Positions 16,768 to 25,085 of a DNA stretch of 64,000 bases are shown piece after piece (positions within the stretch are counted from its first letter, which is position 1; the number at the start of each line of letters is the position of its first letter). This stretch comes from Streptomyces atratus (GTDB taxonomy: Bacteria > Actinomycetota > Actinomycetes > Streptomycetales > Streptomycetaceae), in the NCBI RefSeq assembly GCF_014648655.1, contig NZ_BMRN01000004.1:186001-250000 (forward strand), in the 5' to 3' direction. Both the position numbers and the translations under genes were made by a program. Under the pieces are notes generated by a model. The model was not told where the DNA came from and did not search any database. It saw only the letters and a program-made list of their open reading frames with translations.

Positions 16768-17748
16768 CTACGACGCCGGGGGCGTGGACGAGGACTCGGA
16801 CCGCTCGGGTGCCCGCGGCGCGCGGCGTCCGGGACGGCGGCCCGGGATCAGCCGCCACAGCAGCAGGAGTACGGCGGCCGCGGCCAGGAACGGGGCCGCG
16901 GCACCCACCGCCATCGCGAGCCACCGCAGCATCGTGACGAACGCGTGCCAGCCGCCGCCGAGCGCGTCCAGGAAACCGGGGTCGTCGTCGCCGTCCTTCG
17001 CCATCGTCTCCGGCTCGGAGAGATCGAGCGTGATCGTGGCGAGCGTGGTGCGGTCCTTCAGTGACTCCTGCTGGGCGAGAAGCGACTCCAAGGAGGCCTG
17101 ACGACTGCTCAGTTCACCTTCCAGCGCGACCACATCGGTGAGCTTCTCGGCCCGGTCCATCAGCTTGCGCACCCGCGCCACACTCGCCCGCTGTGTGGTG
17201 ATCCGGCTCGCCACGTCGACCACCTGGTCGGTGACGTCCTTCGCGGACGACGTGCGCGACAACAGCTTCCCGGCGCCCGTGAGATTCCGCAGCACCGCGT
17301 CGTACTCACCCTGCGGAACACGCAGTACGATATGTGACATTTCATGAGTGTCGTCGACCCGCTCCGTCTCCTCGCGGGCCACCAGGCCACCCGAACTCTC
17401 CGCGACCGAGCGAGCGGCCGCGGCGGCCTTCGGCACGCTCTTCACCTCCACCGAGAGCGTGGCGGTACGGATGACATGGGTGCCGGCGGGCAGGGCGTCG
17501 GGCTTCTTCCGCTCCGCCGACGAACCGCCGGCCTCCTGTGGATCCTGTGCGGTCTTCCCGGCCGCGGTGTCCGCGGCGCCCCGCTCGTCCGCGGAGATCG
17601 CCTTCTTGCTGTCCCCGGAACTCGAGTCGCTCGCAATGTCGCCGGCGCCGCAGCCGCTCAGCGCGAGGAGGCCGGCCAGCAGCCCGGCGGCCAGGATCGT
17701 GCGCGAACGACGGGCGGATGAACGGCCAGGATGCCGGTCTGTCTGCAT
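16768..17748 (-). CDS. DUF4349 domain lipoprotein
   Basis: 326 aa. A basic N-terminus and hydrophobic stretch end in the lipobox LALSGCG, so the mature protein should be anchored to the outer face of the membrane. DUF4349 covers about residues 90-290: THVIRTATLSVEVKSV, then a coiled-coil segment rich in Gln/Arg/Leu (SSRQASLESLLAQQESLKDR), and finally a transmembrane helix (APFLAAAAVLLLLWRLIP) before a basic Pro-rich tail. The function of the family is unknown; the architecture suggests an envelope scaffold. Upstream it is divergent from hemG with a palindrome in between. Confidence 0.88.
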   Translation of the reverse strand: MQTDRHPGRSSARRSRTILAAGLLAGLLALSGCGAGDIASDSSSGDSKKAISADERGAADTAAGKTAQDPQEAGGSSAERKKPDALPAGTHVIRTATLSVEVKSVPKAAAAARSVAESSGGLVAREETERVDDTHEMSHIVLRVPQGEYDAVLRNLTGAGKLLSRTSSAKDVTDQVVDVASRITTQRASVARVRKLMDRAEKLTDVVALEGELSSRQASLESLLAQQESLKDRTTLATITLDLSEPETMAKDGDDDPGFLDALGGGWHAFVTMLRWLAMAVGAAAPFLAAAAVLLLLWRLIPGRRPGRRAPRAPERSESSSTPPAS

Positions 17749-17816
17749 AACTGCTCCCCCGAGGTGGGTGGTTGATGGTGCCGGTTCGACGTGCGGGGCG
17801 GTGGTGCGGGTTGCCT

Positions 17817-17828
17817 GAAACCGGTTTC
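17817..17828. promoter_or_regulatory. GAAACCGGTTTC palindrome in the DUF4349/hemG divergent promoter
   Basis: A perfect 12-bp palindrome centred on CCGG, flanked by TGA.../...CGA, 48 bp before the hemG start. The form resembles operators of LacI-type regulators; no regulator gene is adjacent. Confidence 0.4.
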
Positions 17829-17875
17829 GAAGCGGTCACGTTCAGGACTCGGAAGAGGTTTGAGAGAGTGGAGGC

Positions 17876-19363
17876 ATGCAGCGTTCAATAAACCGCGCGG
17901 ACACAGATACGGGTCATGTCGTCGTCATCGGCGGTGGCATCGCCGGTCTCGCCGCCGCCCACCGGCTCCTCGGGGCCGGGCTGCGGGTCACCCTCCTCGA
18001 GGGCACCGAACGGCTCGGCGGCAAACTCATGACCGGTGACATCGCGGGTACCCGGGTCGACCTGGGCGCCGAGTCGATGCTCGCCCGGCGCCCCGAAGCG
18101 GTCGCCCTGGCGCGCGCCGTCGGGCTCGGCGACCGCCTCCAGCCACCCGCCACCGCCACCGCGTCGGTCTGGACGCGCGACGCCCTGCGGCCCATGCCCA
18201 AGGGCCATGTGATGGGCGTGCCCGGCGACCCGGCGGCGCTCAGCGGGGTGCTCTCCCCGGAGGGCCTCGCGCGCATCGCTCAGGAACACGACCTCACCCC
18301 GACCACCGTCGGCGACGATGTCGCGGTCGGCGCGTACGTCGCCGACCGGCTGGGCCGCGAGGTCGTCGACCGGCTCGTGGAGCCGCTGCTCGGCGGCGTG
18401 TACGCGGGCGATGCCTACCGGATCTCGATGCGCGCCGCCGTGCCGCAGCTCTTTGAGGTGGTGCGGGAGGGCGGCTCGCTGCTCGACGGTGTCCGGCGCA
18501 TCCAGGAGCGGGCCGCGGCCCGGCAGCAGACCGGACCGGTCTTCCAGGGCATCGACGGCGGCATCGGCACCCTGCCGTACGCGGTCGCCGACGCCGTACG
18601 CGCGGCGGGCGGGGAGATCCTGACCGCCACCCCCGTCCTCGGTCTGACCCGTACCACCGACGGCTGGGACGTCCGCACGGAGACCCGGGTGATCACCGCC
18701 GACGGCATCGTGCTCGCCGCCCCGGCCTGGTCCGCCTCCACCCTGCTCGCCGCCGAGTCCCCGGCCGCCTCCGCCGAGCTCGCCGGTGTCGAGTACGCGT
18801 CGATGGCGCTCGTCACCATGGCGTTCCGGCGCTCCGACGTGGCCGCCACCGGCGCACTCGACGGACGCTCCGGCTTCCTCGTACCGCCGGTCGACGGCCG
18901 CACCATCAAGGCCTCCACCTTCTCCACCCACAAGTGGAACTGGGTCGCCGACTCCGCCCCCGACCTCTTCGTCCTGCGCACCTCCGTCGGCCGGTACGGC
19001 GAGGAGGACCACCTGCACCGCGAGGACAGCGAGCTGGTCGATGTATCGCTGCGTGACCTCGCCGAGGCGACCGGACTGGCTGCGAAGCCCGTGGACACCG
19101 AGGTCACCCGGTGGATCGGCGGGCTGCCCCAGTACCCCGTGGGCCACCTCTCCCGGGTCGCCCGGATCCGTGACGAGGTCGCCAAGCTGCCCGGCCTGCG
19201 GGTCTGCGGAGCGGTCTACGACGGGGTCGGTATCCCGGCGTGCATCGCGAGCGCCCACCGTGCCGCCGACGAGATCGCCCGCGACCTCACCGGCGGGTCC
19301 GGGGAAGAGATCATCGCCACGTCGACCCTGGTTCAGGGCACACGGAGCGAGGCGGGACAATAG
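17876..19363 (+). CDS. hemG: Coproporphyrinogen III oxidase (HemY/CgoX type, traditionally protoporphyrinogen oxidase)
   Basis: 495 aa flavoenzyme of the HemY class. The dinucleotide-binding motif [18 protein letters not shown] lies at residues 15-32, followed by [12 protein letters not shown], and the C-terminal FAD motif [20 protein letters not shown]. In Gram-positive bacteria this enzyme oxidises coproporphyrinogen III to coproporphyrin III. Partnering with hemQ 4 bp downstream is diagnostic of that pathway. GGAGG is only one nucleotide from the ATG, so the exact start is slightly uncertain. Confidence 0.93.
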   Translation: MQRSINRADTDTGHVVVIGGGIAGLAAAHRLLGAGLRVTLLEGTERLGGKLMTGDIAGTRVDLGAESMLARRPEAVALARAVGLGDRLQPPATATASVWTRDALRPMPKGHVMGVPGDPAALSGVLSPEGLARIAQEHDLTPTTVGDDVAVGAYVADRLGREVVDRLVEPLLGGVYAGDAYRISMRAAVPQLFEVVREGGSLLDGVRRIQERAAARQQTGPVFQGIDGGIGTLPYAVADAVRAAGGEILTATPVLGLTRTTDGWDVRTETRVITADGIVLAAPAWSASTLLAAESPAASAELAGVEYASMALVTMAFRRSDVAATGALDGRSGFLVPPVDGRTIKASTFSTHKWNWVADSAPDLFVLRTSVGRYGEEDHLHREDSELVDVSLRDLAEATGLAAKPVDTEVTRWIGGLPQYPVGHLSRVARIRDEVAKLPGLRVCGAVYDGVGIPACIASAHRAADEIARDLTGGSGEEIIATSTLVQGTRSEAGQ

Positions 19364-19367
19364 CCGT

Positions 19368-20081
19368 ATGAGTGCGCCTGAGAAGATCCCCAACGCCGGT
19401 AAGAAGGCCAAGGACCTCAACGAGGTCATCCGCTACACACTGTGGTCCGTCTTCAAGCTGCGCGATGTCCTGCCCGCGGACCGTGCCGGTTACGCCGACG
19501 AGGTCCAGGAGCTGTTCGACCAGCTCGCGGCGAAGGACATCACCGTCCGCGGCACCTACGACCTCTCCGGTCTGCGTGCCGACGCCGACATCATGATCTG
19601 GTGGCACGCCGAGACCGCGGACGAGCTGCAGGAGGCGTTCAACCTCTTCCGGCGCACCAAGCTGGGCCTGGCGCTGGAGCCGGTCTGGTCGAACATGGCG
19701 CTGCACCGCCCCGCCGAGTTCAACAAGTCGCACATCCCGGCGTTCCTGGCCGACGAGACGCCGCGCAACTACATCAGCGTCTACCCCTTCGTGCGCTCCT
19801 ACGACTGGTATCTGCTGCCGGACGAGGACCGTCGCCGCATGCTCGCGGACCACGGCAAGATGGCCCGTGGCTACCCCGACGTCCGGGCCAACACCGTCGC
19901 CTCCTTCTCGCTCGGCGACTACGAGTGGATCCTCGCCTTCGAGGCCGACGAGCTGCACCGCATCGTCGACCTGATGCGCCACCTGCGGGCCTCCGAGGCG
20001 CGGATGCACGTCCGCGAGGAGGTTCCGTTCTACACGGGGCGCAGGAAGTCGGTTGCAGACCTGGTGGCCGGACTCGCGTAG
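19368..20081 (+). CDS. hemQ: Coproheme decarboxylase (HemQ/ChdC)
   Basis: 237 aa of the chlorite dismutase-like superfamily. Conserved parts are [11 protein letters not shown] near the N-terminus, [14 protein letters not shown], the catalytic-Tyr region [17 protein letters not shown] and the proximal heme-ligand region [15 protein letters not shown]. It oxidatively decarboxylates coproheme to heme b, the final step of the coproporphyrin-dependent route. It starts 4 bp after the hemG stop, so the two steps are co-expressed. HemH (ferrochelatase) is not in this window. Confidence 0.95.
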   Translation: MSAPEKIPNAGKKAKDLNEVIRYTLWSVFKLRDVLPADRAGYADEVQELFDQLAAKDITVRGTYDLSGLRADADIMIWWHAETADELQEAFNLFRRTKLGLALEPVWSNMALHRPAEFNKSHIPAFLADETPRNYISVYPFVRSYDWYLLPDEDRRRMLADHGKMARGYPDVRANTVASFSLGDYEWILAFEADELHRIVDLMRHLRASEARMHVREEVPFYTGRRKSVADLVAGLA

Positions 20082-20423
20082 CGAGCGGGCTCCGACCACC
20101 CCAACCCGGAAGATCAGACGACGGGCACCGGCGCGTTCCGCGCTGCCTGCCGTTCCAGCGACACCGGGTTCGGCTCCGGGTTCGCCGCAGGCTCCGACCT
20201 GCGGCGACCCCGGAACCCACAGAGAAGCACGAGGAGCTCGTGCCCCTCTGCGGTGCTGTTGAAGGCGCCGGGCTCGAACGGGACAGCTGTCGCTTCGAGT
20301 CGCCCGCAGCGCAGCCCGGAGTGCTCCGCGAGACATCGTCATGCGGGCATCGCGAATACGGCGACGTACGGGGACTCACACCGCCAACCGCCAGCAGGCC
20401 CCGCCTCGACCGACGCGGCGAGG
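20082..20423. other. Intergenic region between hemQ and the DoxX gene
   Basis: A 342-bp gap between convergent genes. Open frames on both strands have no recognisable protein signature. The only structure seen is the hairpin at 20182-20207. Confidence 0.5.
20182..20207. terminator. Hairpin downstream of hemQ
   Basis: A perfect 10-bp stem (TCGCCGCAGG / CCTGCGGCGA) around CTCCGA, extendable by outer CCGGG/CCCGG pairs. It lies ~100 bp past the hemQ stop between convergent genes. Confidence 0.55.
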
Positions 20424-20975
20424 CTAGAGGCTCAGCGCGATGGCGGCGGCGATGCCGCCGAGGCACAGCGCGACGGCGGCTTCACGCCAACCGCCCTTTC
20501 CCCAGCGGAAGGGCCGGTCGAGAGCGAGCTGTCCGGGGCCGATGGCGGCGATGGCGAGTGCGACGACCGCGATGCACAGGTTGTACTCCACGCCACCCTG
20601 CGTTTCCCATAGACCGTGTGCCGCGGTGACGGTCACCATGGCGTTGATCATCACGCCGATCAGGGCAGCCGCCGCCAGTGGCGTGAACAGTCCCAGAGCC
20701 AGACCCATGCCTCCCAGGAACTCGGAGCCGCCGCAGATGGCGGCGTAGACCGTCCCGGGGTGGTAGCCCAGTGCGGCGAACCCCTTGCCCGTGGCGGTGA
20801 GGCCCTCACCACCGAATATTCCGAAGAGTTTCTGACTGCCGTGCCCCGCCATCAGCAGGCCGAACGTGATCCTGATGAGAAGCAGCCCGCAGTCGCCGGC
20901 GGACACTGCCGGCCGCGCCGGGGTGTCGGCCGCAGGCTTGGGTGAGGCGCGCAACTGCTCAACTATGTTCTTCAC
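20424..20975 (-). CDS. DoxX family membrane protein
   Basis: 183 aa with four predicted membrane helices, including LLLIRITFGLLMAGHGSQKLFG, the DoxX signature with the conserved GxxK(L/V)FG turn, and FLGGMGLALGLFTPLAAAALIG. DoxX proteins are small quinone/oxidoreductase-associated or redox-stress membrane proteins; the precise role is not known. The GTG at 20975 (VKNIVEQLRAS) is chosen because an AGAAGAGAG leader precedes it and the longer frame upstream has a non-protein-like composition. A promoter with an AT-rich palindrome lies ~200 bp upstream. Confidence 0.85.
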   Translation of the reverse strand: MKNIVEQLRASPKPAADTPARPAVSAGDCGLLLIRITFGLLMAGHGSQKLFGIFGGEGLTATGKGFAALGYHPGTVYAAICGGSEFLGGMGLALGLFTPLAAAALIGVMINAMVTVTAAHGLWETQGGVEYNLCIAVVALAIAAIGPGQLALDRPFRWGKGGWREAAVALCLGGIAAAIALSL

Positions 20976-21416
20976 CGGGGGCTCTCTTCTGCTCCGAGGT
21001 CCCGGGGCGGCGCCGACCGACCACCAGGGAAACGGCAGGGCGGGTTCAGCCACTATGGCGTTTGCATAGGCACGTTGTGGGCGGCAGACCGCGACGTTGC
21101 CGGGACACAGTCGCAACAGGAATGGCTGGTGGTCGCCACCGTTCTCGCATCAGCCCGGTCAGGCCGCCGGTCATTTTCATTATGAAACTGAAATACATGA
21201 CGTCGGCTGGTCGCTTTCCATCATTACTCCTTTCCTCTCCTGATGCCGAGCCTGCACCGGGGGAGTGCATGAGTTACCTGCGGGAGAAGGTGACAACCGA
21301 CTGGACCGGCTGCGATGCGGGGCATCAGCCCGTCCTGGTGTCGGCCCGTCGCATCACTGCTGTCCCTGTTGTGTCAACGGCGGTCTCCGTGACACGAGCT
21401 GACTCCTCGTCAGTGA
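20976..21416. other. Intergenic promoter region of the DoxX gene
   Basis: A 441-bp gap without a credible gene. A distinctly AT-rich patch (21165-21240) contains the palindrome listed separately and is the likely leftward promoter for the DoxX gene. Confidence 0.45.
21175..21187. promoter_or_regulatory. AT-rich palindrome TTTCATTATGAAA
   Basis: A perfect inverted repeat with a one-base centre inside a low-GC patch; the outer TCAT (21171) and ATGA (21197) also mirror each other. It loosely resembles FUR-family boxes, but the match is partial. Confidence 0.35.
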
Positions 21417-22208
21417 TCAGGTGGAAGGACGGTGGACCCCGAGCGCGGCCCGCAGCGCCGCATCGCCCACGGCGCGCACACCCCGTACGGCAATCGCCGC
21501 CAGGAGGCCATGGTCCTTTGACGCCGGAATCTCGTTCGCGGCAAGCAGTCGCTGCCCGGCGGGTGAGGCCCAGGAGCTGTACGGATGGATCTCCATCCGG
21601 GCGATGACCAGACAGCCCAGCGTCAGTGCGAGCGGCAGCCCGAACCAGATCAGCAGCGGGACCACCGGACCGTCGGCGCTGTGCTCCTGACCGGGTATCA
21701 GCAGCGCGACAGCACCCATCGCGACCACCAGCAGGGCCGCGCCGCGCACCGCCCGGACCGCGGCGGCGACATCGGTTCCGGCGCCGCCGGGGACGGCCAG
21801 GCCCGCGGCGACGAGCCGGTCGGCCAGGGCGCGCACGGTTTCGGCAGCCGCCGCGGCCGTCCGTACAGGCGGTATGGGGGACTGGCCCTGCGGACCGATG
21901 GCACGGATCACCGTGCGCTCCATCTCGTTCCGGCCCTCCGGGTCGACGACCGTCGCCCACCCGGTGCGGGCGAGCAGCAGCCGCTGCCGCAGATGCATGG
22001 TGACCAGCGCCAGATCGACCACCCGGTGCGGGCCGCCGGCCAGGAACGCGGTCTCGTACAGGGTCAGTTCAGGACCGTCCGGCGCCGTCCGTACGGAATC
22101 CGCGGATGCGTCGTGCAGCAGCCCCGTGCGGGCGGCGACGACACAGAGCCGGATGCACGAGATGGCTGCCGCACCCCATGCGACCAGCAGAAGCAGTACC
22201 CAGAGCAT
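21417..22208 (-). CDS. TIGR04222 domain membrane protein (no Cys-rich tail)
   Basis: 263 aa. An N-terminal helix (WVLLLLVAWGAAAISCIRLCVV) is followed by the TIGR04222 segment ELTLYETAFLAGGPHRVVDLALVTM (about residues 50-80), then two more hydrophobic helices (GAALLVVAMGAVALLIPG and VPLLIWFGLPLALTLGCLVI). It shares order and topology with the neighbouring Cys-tailed protein at 22306-23343 but ends in an ordinary cytoplasmic helix (AVGDAALRAALGVHRPST). It lies last in the DUF692 operon, 97 bp after the tail-bearing gene. The function of the domain is unknown; TIGR04222 proteins are typically found beside DUF692 genes. Confidence 0.8.
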   Translation of the reverse strand: MLWVLLLLVAWGAAAISCIRLCVVAARTGLLHDASADSVRTAPDGPELTLYETAFLAGGPHRVVDLALVTMHLRQRLLLARTGWATVVDPEGRNEMERTVIRAIGPQGQSPIPPVRTAAAAAETVRALADRLVAAGLAVPGGAGTDVAAAVRAVRGAALLVVAMGAVALLIPGQEHSADGPVVPLLIWFGLPLALTLGCLVIARMEIHPYSSWASPAGQRLLAANEIPASKDHGLLAAIAVRGVRAVGDAALRAALGVHRPST

Positions 22209-22305
22209 GGCGGATTTCTATGCGGGACGGGCGTGGAACGCCAGGGCCTGTTCATCATGCGGACGGTTCGGCGGCGTGGGCCGAGGAGCGGGACGCCGCT
22301 GTCGC

Positions 22306-23343
22306 TCATGAGCTGCTGCCACAACTGGACCCGCCACCGCAGCTGGAACCGCTGCTGCTGGAGCAACTGGAGCCGCTCGACCCGCCGCAGCCGGACCCTG
22401 AGCTGCAACTGGACCCCGAACCACAGCTCGACCCCGAACTGCACCCGCCGCCACCTCCGCTGCTGCCACCATTATTCGTGCTTCCGTAGCTGCCGTTGCC
22501 GGGGCCCGCACCGGCGCACCACATCACCGGTGCGACGAACATGCCGGAGGAGTCCGAGGACGAGCGCGAGCCCGAGTGCAGGGGCCGTCCCGCCGGGCGC
22601 ATCCGGGCCGCCGCGATCAGCTGCGTCTGCAGTAGGGGATCGGGGAGGGCCCGCAGTCCGTGCGTGGCCACCAGGTGCGCCGGGTGCGGGTTGTACGCAT
22701 GGGCGGTGCGGTACGCCTCGGCGGCCCGGCGTCCCGCCTTGGTGACCCGCCCCCGGGCGATGGCGGCGCAGACGAAGCCGATCGGGAAGCCGACCAGCAG
22801 GAAGGGGAGGACTTTGAAGATGAACGGTACGGAGAAGTCCGCGTCGGCCGCGTAGTCGTTCACGGACTGCACAGCCGTCATCACGACCGTGAGCGGGATG
22901 GCCAGCACACAGACCAGCCCCTGCGCGATGCCCCAGCGGAGCCACGTACGGCTCACCGCGGGCGAGGCCAGCAGACCGCGGGCCGCGAGCCCGTCGCCGA
23001 TCTCCTGCACCGCGGGGTGCCGCATCGTCGCGTCGCGCAGGGTGTGCAGTGCGCCACTGGGCGCCATGGCGTGTACCTGGAGCACCGCACGCTCCACCGG
23101 GTCACGGGCGTCCACCTGCTGGACGGCGACGATGCCGGGACCACCGATGGCGAGCCGCCCGTCCGTCTGCATCGCGGTGAGCGCGGTGTCCACCACTCTG
23201 CCCGGACCACCGTTCAGGAAAGCTGCTTCGAAGAGGTCGTGGGCGGGGCCGCCGGACCCGCCACGGGCACGGGCGAGCCCCACGATCAGGAGGACCGACG
23301 AGACCACGATGCCGAGATCCACCAGCGCTGCGAGGGTGTTCAT
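22306..23343 (-). CDS. TIGR04222 membrane protein with Gly/Ser/Cys low-complexity C-terminal tail
   Basis: 345 aa. A helix at residues ~7-25 (VDLGIVVSSVLLIVGLA) is followed by the TIGR04222 segment (DLFEAAFLNGGPGRVVDTAL, ~36-56) and two further membrane helices (WGIAQGLVCVLAIPLTVVMT; FIFKVLPFLLVGFPIGF). The last ~60 residues are almost only Gly, Ser and Cys, with seven cysteines spaced by 5, 5, 5, 7, 7 and 5 residues in GSSC-type repeats, ending SSCGSSS. Low-complexity Cys tails are known for TIGR04222 proteins. The ATG lies 5 bp after the DUF692 stop, indicating tight co-expression. The tail is a candidate substrate for the DUF692 enzyme (inference). Confidence 0.82.
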   Translation of the reverse strand: MNTLAALVDLGIVVSSVLLIVGLARARGGSGGPAHDLFEAAFLNGGPGRVVDTALTAMQTDGRLAIGGPGIVAVQQVDARDPVERAVLQVHAMAPSGALHTLRDATMRHPAVQEIGDGLAARGLLASPAVSRTWLRWGIAQGLVCVLAIPLTVVMTAVQSVNDYAADADFSVPFIFKVLPFLLVGFPIGFVCAAIARGRVTKAGRRAAEAYRTAHAYNPHPAHLVATHGLRALPDPLLQTQLIAAARMRPAGRPLHSGSRSSSDSSGMFVAPVMWCAGAGPGNGSYGSTNNGGSSGGGGGCSSGSSCGSGSSCSSGSGCGGSSGSSCSSSSGSSCGGGSSCGSSS

Positions 23344-23348
23344 GCCGG

Positions 23349-24656
23349 TCACCTTCCGACCAGGGCCGCGCGGGCCGCTCGTACCAGCCGGGTGGAGCGG
23401 CGCGGCGGTCGCGCGGCGGCCCGGTCCTGCCACCAGTGGGTCAGCCGGCGCCGGGCCGCGTCGTCGGCCGGCAGGCCGGCGATCAGCAGCCCCTCGGCGA
23501 AGTCCAGCGCGTCGCGCCGGTAGCCGGCGGACATGGGACGGGCCCTGGCGTACGCGAGGAAGGCCTCCCGGTAGCCGGCGCCCAGAATCTCCGGCAGCTC
23601 GGGTGCCACCTTGGCGACGACCCCGGCCCGTTTGGCGGCCAGGGCACGGCTCTGGATCCCGAGACGGCGGTGGTCGAAGCCCTGCGGGGCGGGGGTGCCC
23701 GCGACGAGGGCGGAGAGCAACGCGGTCTGGGCGACCGCGACCCGGTCGCGCACCGATTCCAGGGACGGACCGGGGCTCAGGGCAGGTCGCGATACGGATT
23801 TCCCGGCGTGCGCCGACGCACCGGCGCCGAGGGCGGCAGCCCGGTCCAGCGTGGCGCGGATCGTGATCAGTTCGCCCGCCAGCTCCTCGGCCGGCGGGAA
23901 GTCGTCGTCCCGTTCCAGGAGTACGCCGGGCGGGTCGACCCGGGAGCGGAGTTCGGCGAGGACGTCGAGCACGGGCTCGGTGACCGGGTGGGCGTGGGTG
24001 TCGTGCCAGACGCCGTCCTTCTCGACGCCGCCCGCCACATGTACGTACGCGATGGCCTCCACCGGCAGCTCGTCGAGCGCGGTGGCCGGGTCCTCGCCGC
24101 GGTTGACGTGGTTGGTGTGCAGATTGGCGACATCGATCAGCAGCCGGACGCCGGTTCGTTCGACCAGCTCCGCCAGAAACTGCCCTTCGGTCAGCTCTTC
24201 GTCGGGCCAGGAGATCAGCGCCGCGATGTTCTCCAGCGCCAGCGGCACCGGCAGCGAGTCCTGCGCGATCCGTACGTTCTCGCACAACACGTCCAGCGCG
24301 TCCCAGGTCCGCGGCACAGGCAGCAGGTGGCCCGCTTCCAGCCCCGGCGAAGCGGTGCGCGGCCCCCCGGCCCGTACGAACGCGATGTGCTCGGTGACCA
24401 GCGGCGTGGAGAGCAGTTCGGCCCGGGCCGCGAGATCCGCGAGCCGGCCCGCGTCGGGGCGCTCCGCCCCGCCGAGGCCGAGCGAGACGCCGTGCGGGAC
24501 GACGGTGACACCGCGTGCCCTGAGCCGCACCAGCGAATCGGGCAGATGGTCGGTGCAGATGTTCTCCGCGACCGCCTCCACCCAGTCGATCCCCGCCAGT
24601 GCCTCGACGGCGTCCGCGATCTCCGGCCGCCAGCCGATGCCGATTCCCAGCTTCAT
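23349..24656 (-). CDS. DUF692 / MNIO-family (multinuclear iron-dependent oxidase) protein with C-terminal fused domain
   Basis: 435 aa. Residues 1-275 form the DUF692 TIM barrel of the MbnB/TglH class, which uses two or three iron ions to oxidise cysteine or other side chains of peptides. Likely metal-site residues are present: H55 ([11 protein letters not shown]), E89-H90 (VTEHIAF), E142 (LENI), D175, H180 and H183 ([10 protein letters not shown]), H206 (YVHVAG), and H221/H223 (DTHAHPV). Residues ~300-420 form a separate helical domain that may replace the separately encoded partner protein of other MNIO systems. ATG at 24656 with GGAGGAGG ~8 nt upstream. It heads the Cys-tail operon; the substrate is unproven. 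Confidence 0.88.
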   Translation of the reverse strand: MKLGIGIGWRPEIADAVEALAGIDWVEAVAENICTDHLPDSLVRLRARGVTVVPHGVSLGLGGAERPDAGRLADLAARAELLSTPLVTEHIAFVRAGGPRTASPGLEAGHLLPVPRTWDALDVLCENVRIAQDSLPVPLALENIAALISWPDEELTEGQFLAELVERTGVRLLIDVANLHTNHVNRGEDPATALDELPVEAIAYVHVAGGVEKDGVWHDTHAHPVTEPVLDVLAELRSRVDPPGVLLERDDDFPPAEELAGELITIRATLDRAAALGAGASAHAGKSVSRPALSPGPSLESVRDRVAVAQTALLSALVAGTPAPQGFDHRRLGIQSRALAAKRAGVVAKVAPELPEILGAGYREAFLAYARARPMSAGYRRDALDFAEGLLIAGLPADDAARRRLTHWWQDRAAARPPRRSTRLVRAARAALVGR

Positions 24657-24729
24657 GTCGTCCCCCTCCTCCACTGTGTGCAGGGCTCATGGCCCTGGCG
24701 GGCGGTGGTGAATCCGAAGAGGGGGACGT

Positions 24730-24957
24730 TCAGAGGTTGATTTGAGGTTCCCGGTCCGGGACGGCCAGGGCATCGGCATCGTGGAGTGCCGCGAGGTGAA
24801 CGACATGTCCCCGGTCGGCTCCGCCGCCACCGGCGGTACGGCTGTGCCGGCCGGAGCGGGCGGCCCCGTCGGGCCGGCCGAGCGCGCCGAGCGTGGCGAC
24901 GAGCGCCGCGATGATGAGGGCCGTTCCGTTGATGCGTCGCATGATGCGTCGCAACAA
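24730..24957 (-). CDS. Small hypothetical membrane-anchored peptide upstream of DUF692
   Basis: 75 aa from a TTG at 24957 with GGGAGA upstream; an ATG five codons in is an alternative start. A basic N-terminus (LRRIMRRINGT) and one hydrophobic helix (ALIIAALVATLGALG) are followed by a hydrophilic Gly/Asp/His-rich tail without cysteine. The stop lies 73 bp before the DUF692 start on the same strand, suggesting it begins the same operon. With no Cys it is unlikely to be a substrate of the Cys-modifying type. No homology is recognised and coding status is moderate. Confidence 0.45.
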   Translation of the reverse strand: MLRRIMRRINGTALIIAALVATLGALGRPDGAARSGRHSRTAGGGGADRGHVVHLAALHDADALAVPDREPQINL

Positions 24958-25085
24958 GGTCTCTCCCGGGCCGGGGCGTGACGGCGTCGAATACTGCCGG
25001 TGCGGCAGTACCGGGAGGTACGTATCAACGCACCGGGATGTTCAACGGGCCCCGGGGACAAGGGCGGAGCGGCCCCCGCCCCCGC

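Noticed and set aside
20976..21116. Longer N-terminus for the DoxX protein
   Set aside because: The added 47 residues are unlike DoxX proteins and would lie before a good ribosome site and GTG start at 20975.
22306..24690. 794-codon minus-strand frame joining the Cys-tail protein with upstream sequence
   Set aside because: The part before 23343 is an out-of-frame reading of the DUF692 gene; the true start is the ATG at 23343.
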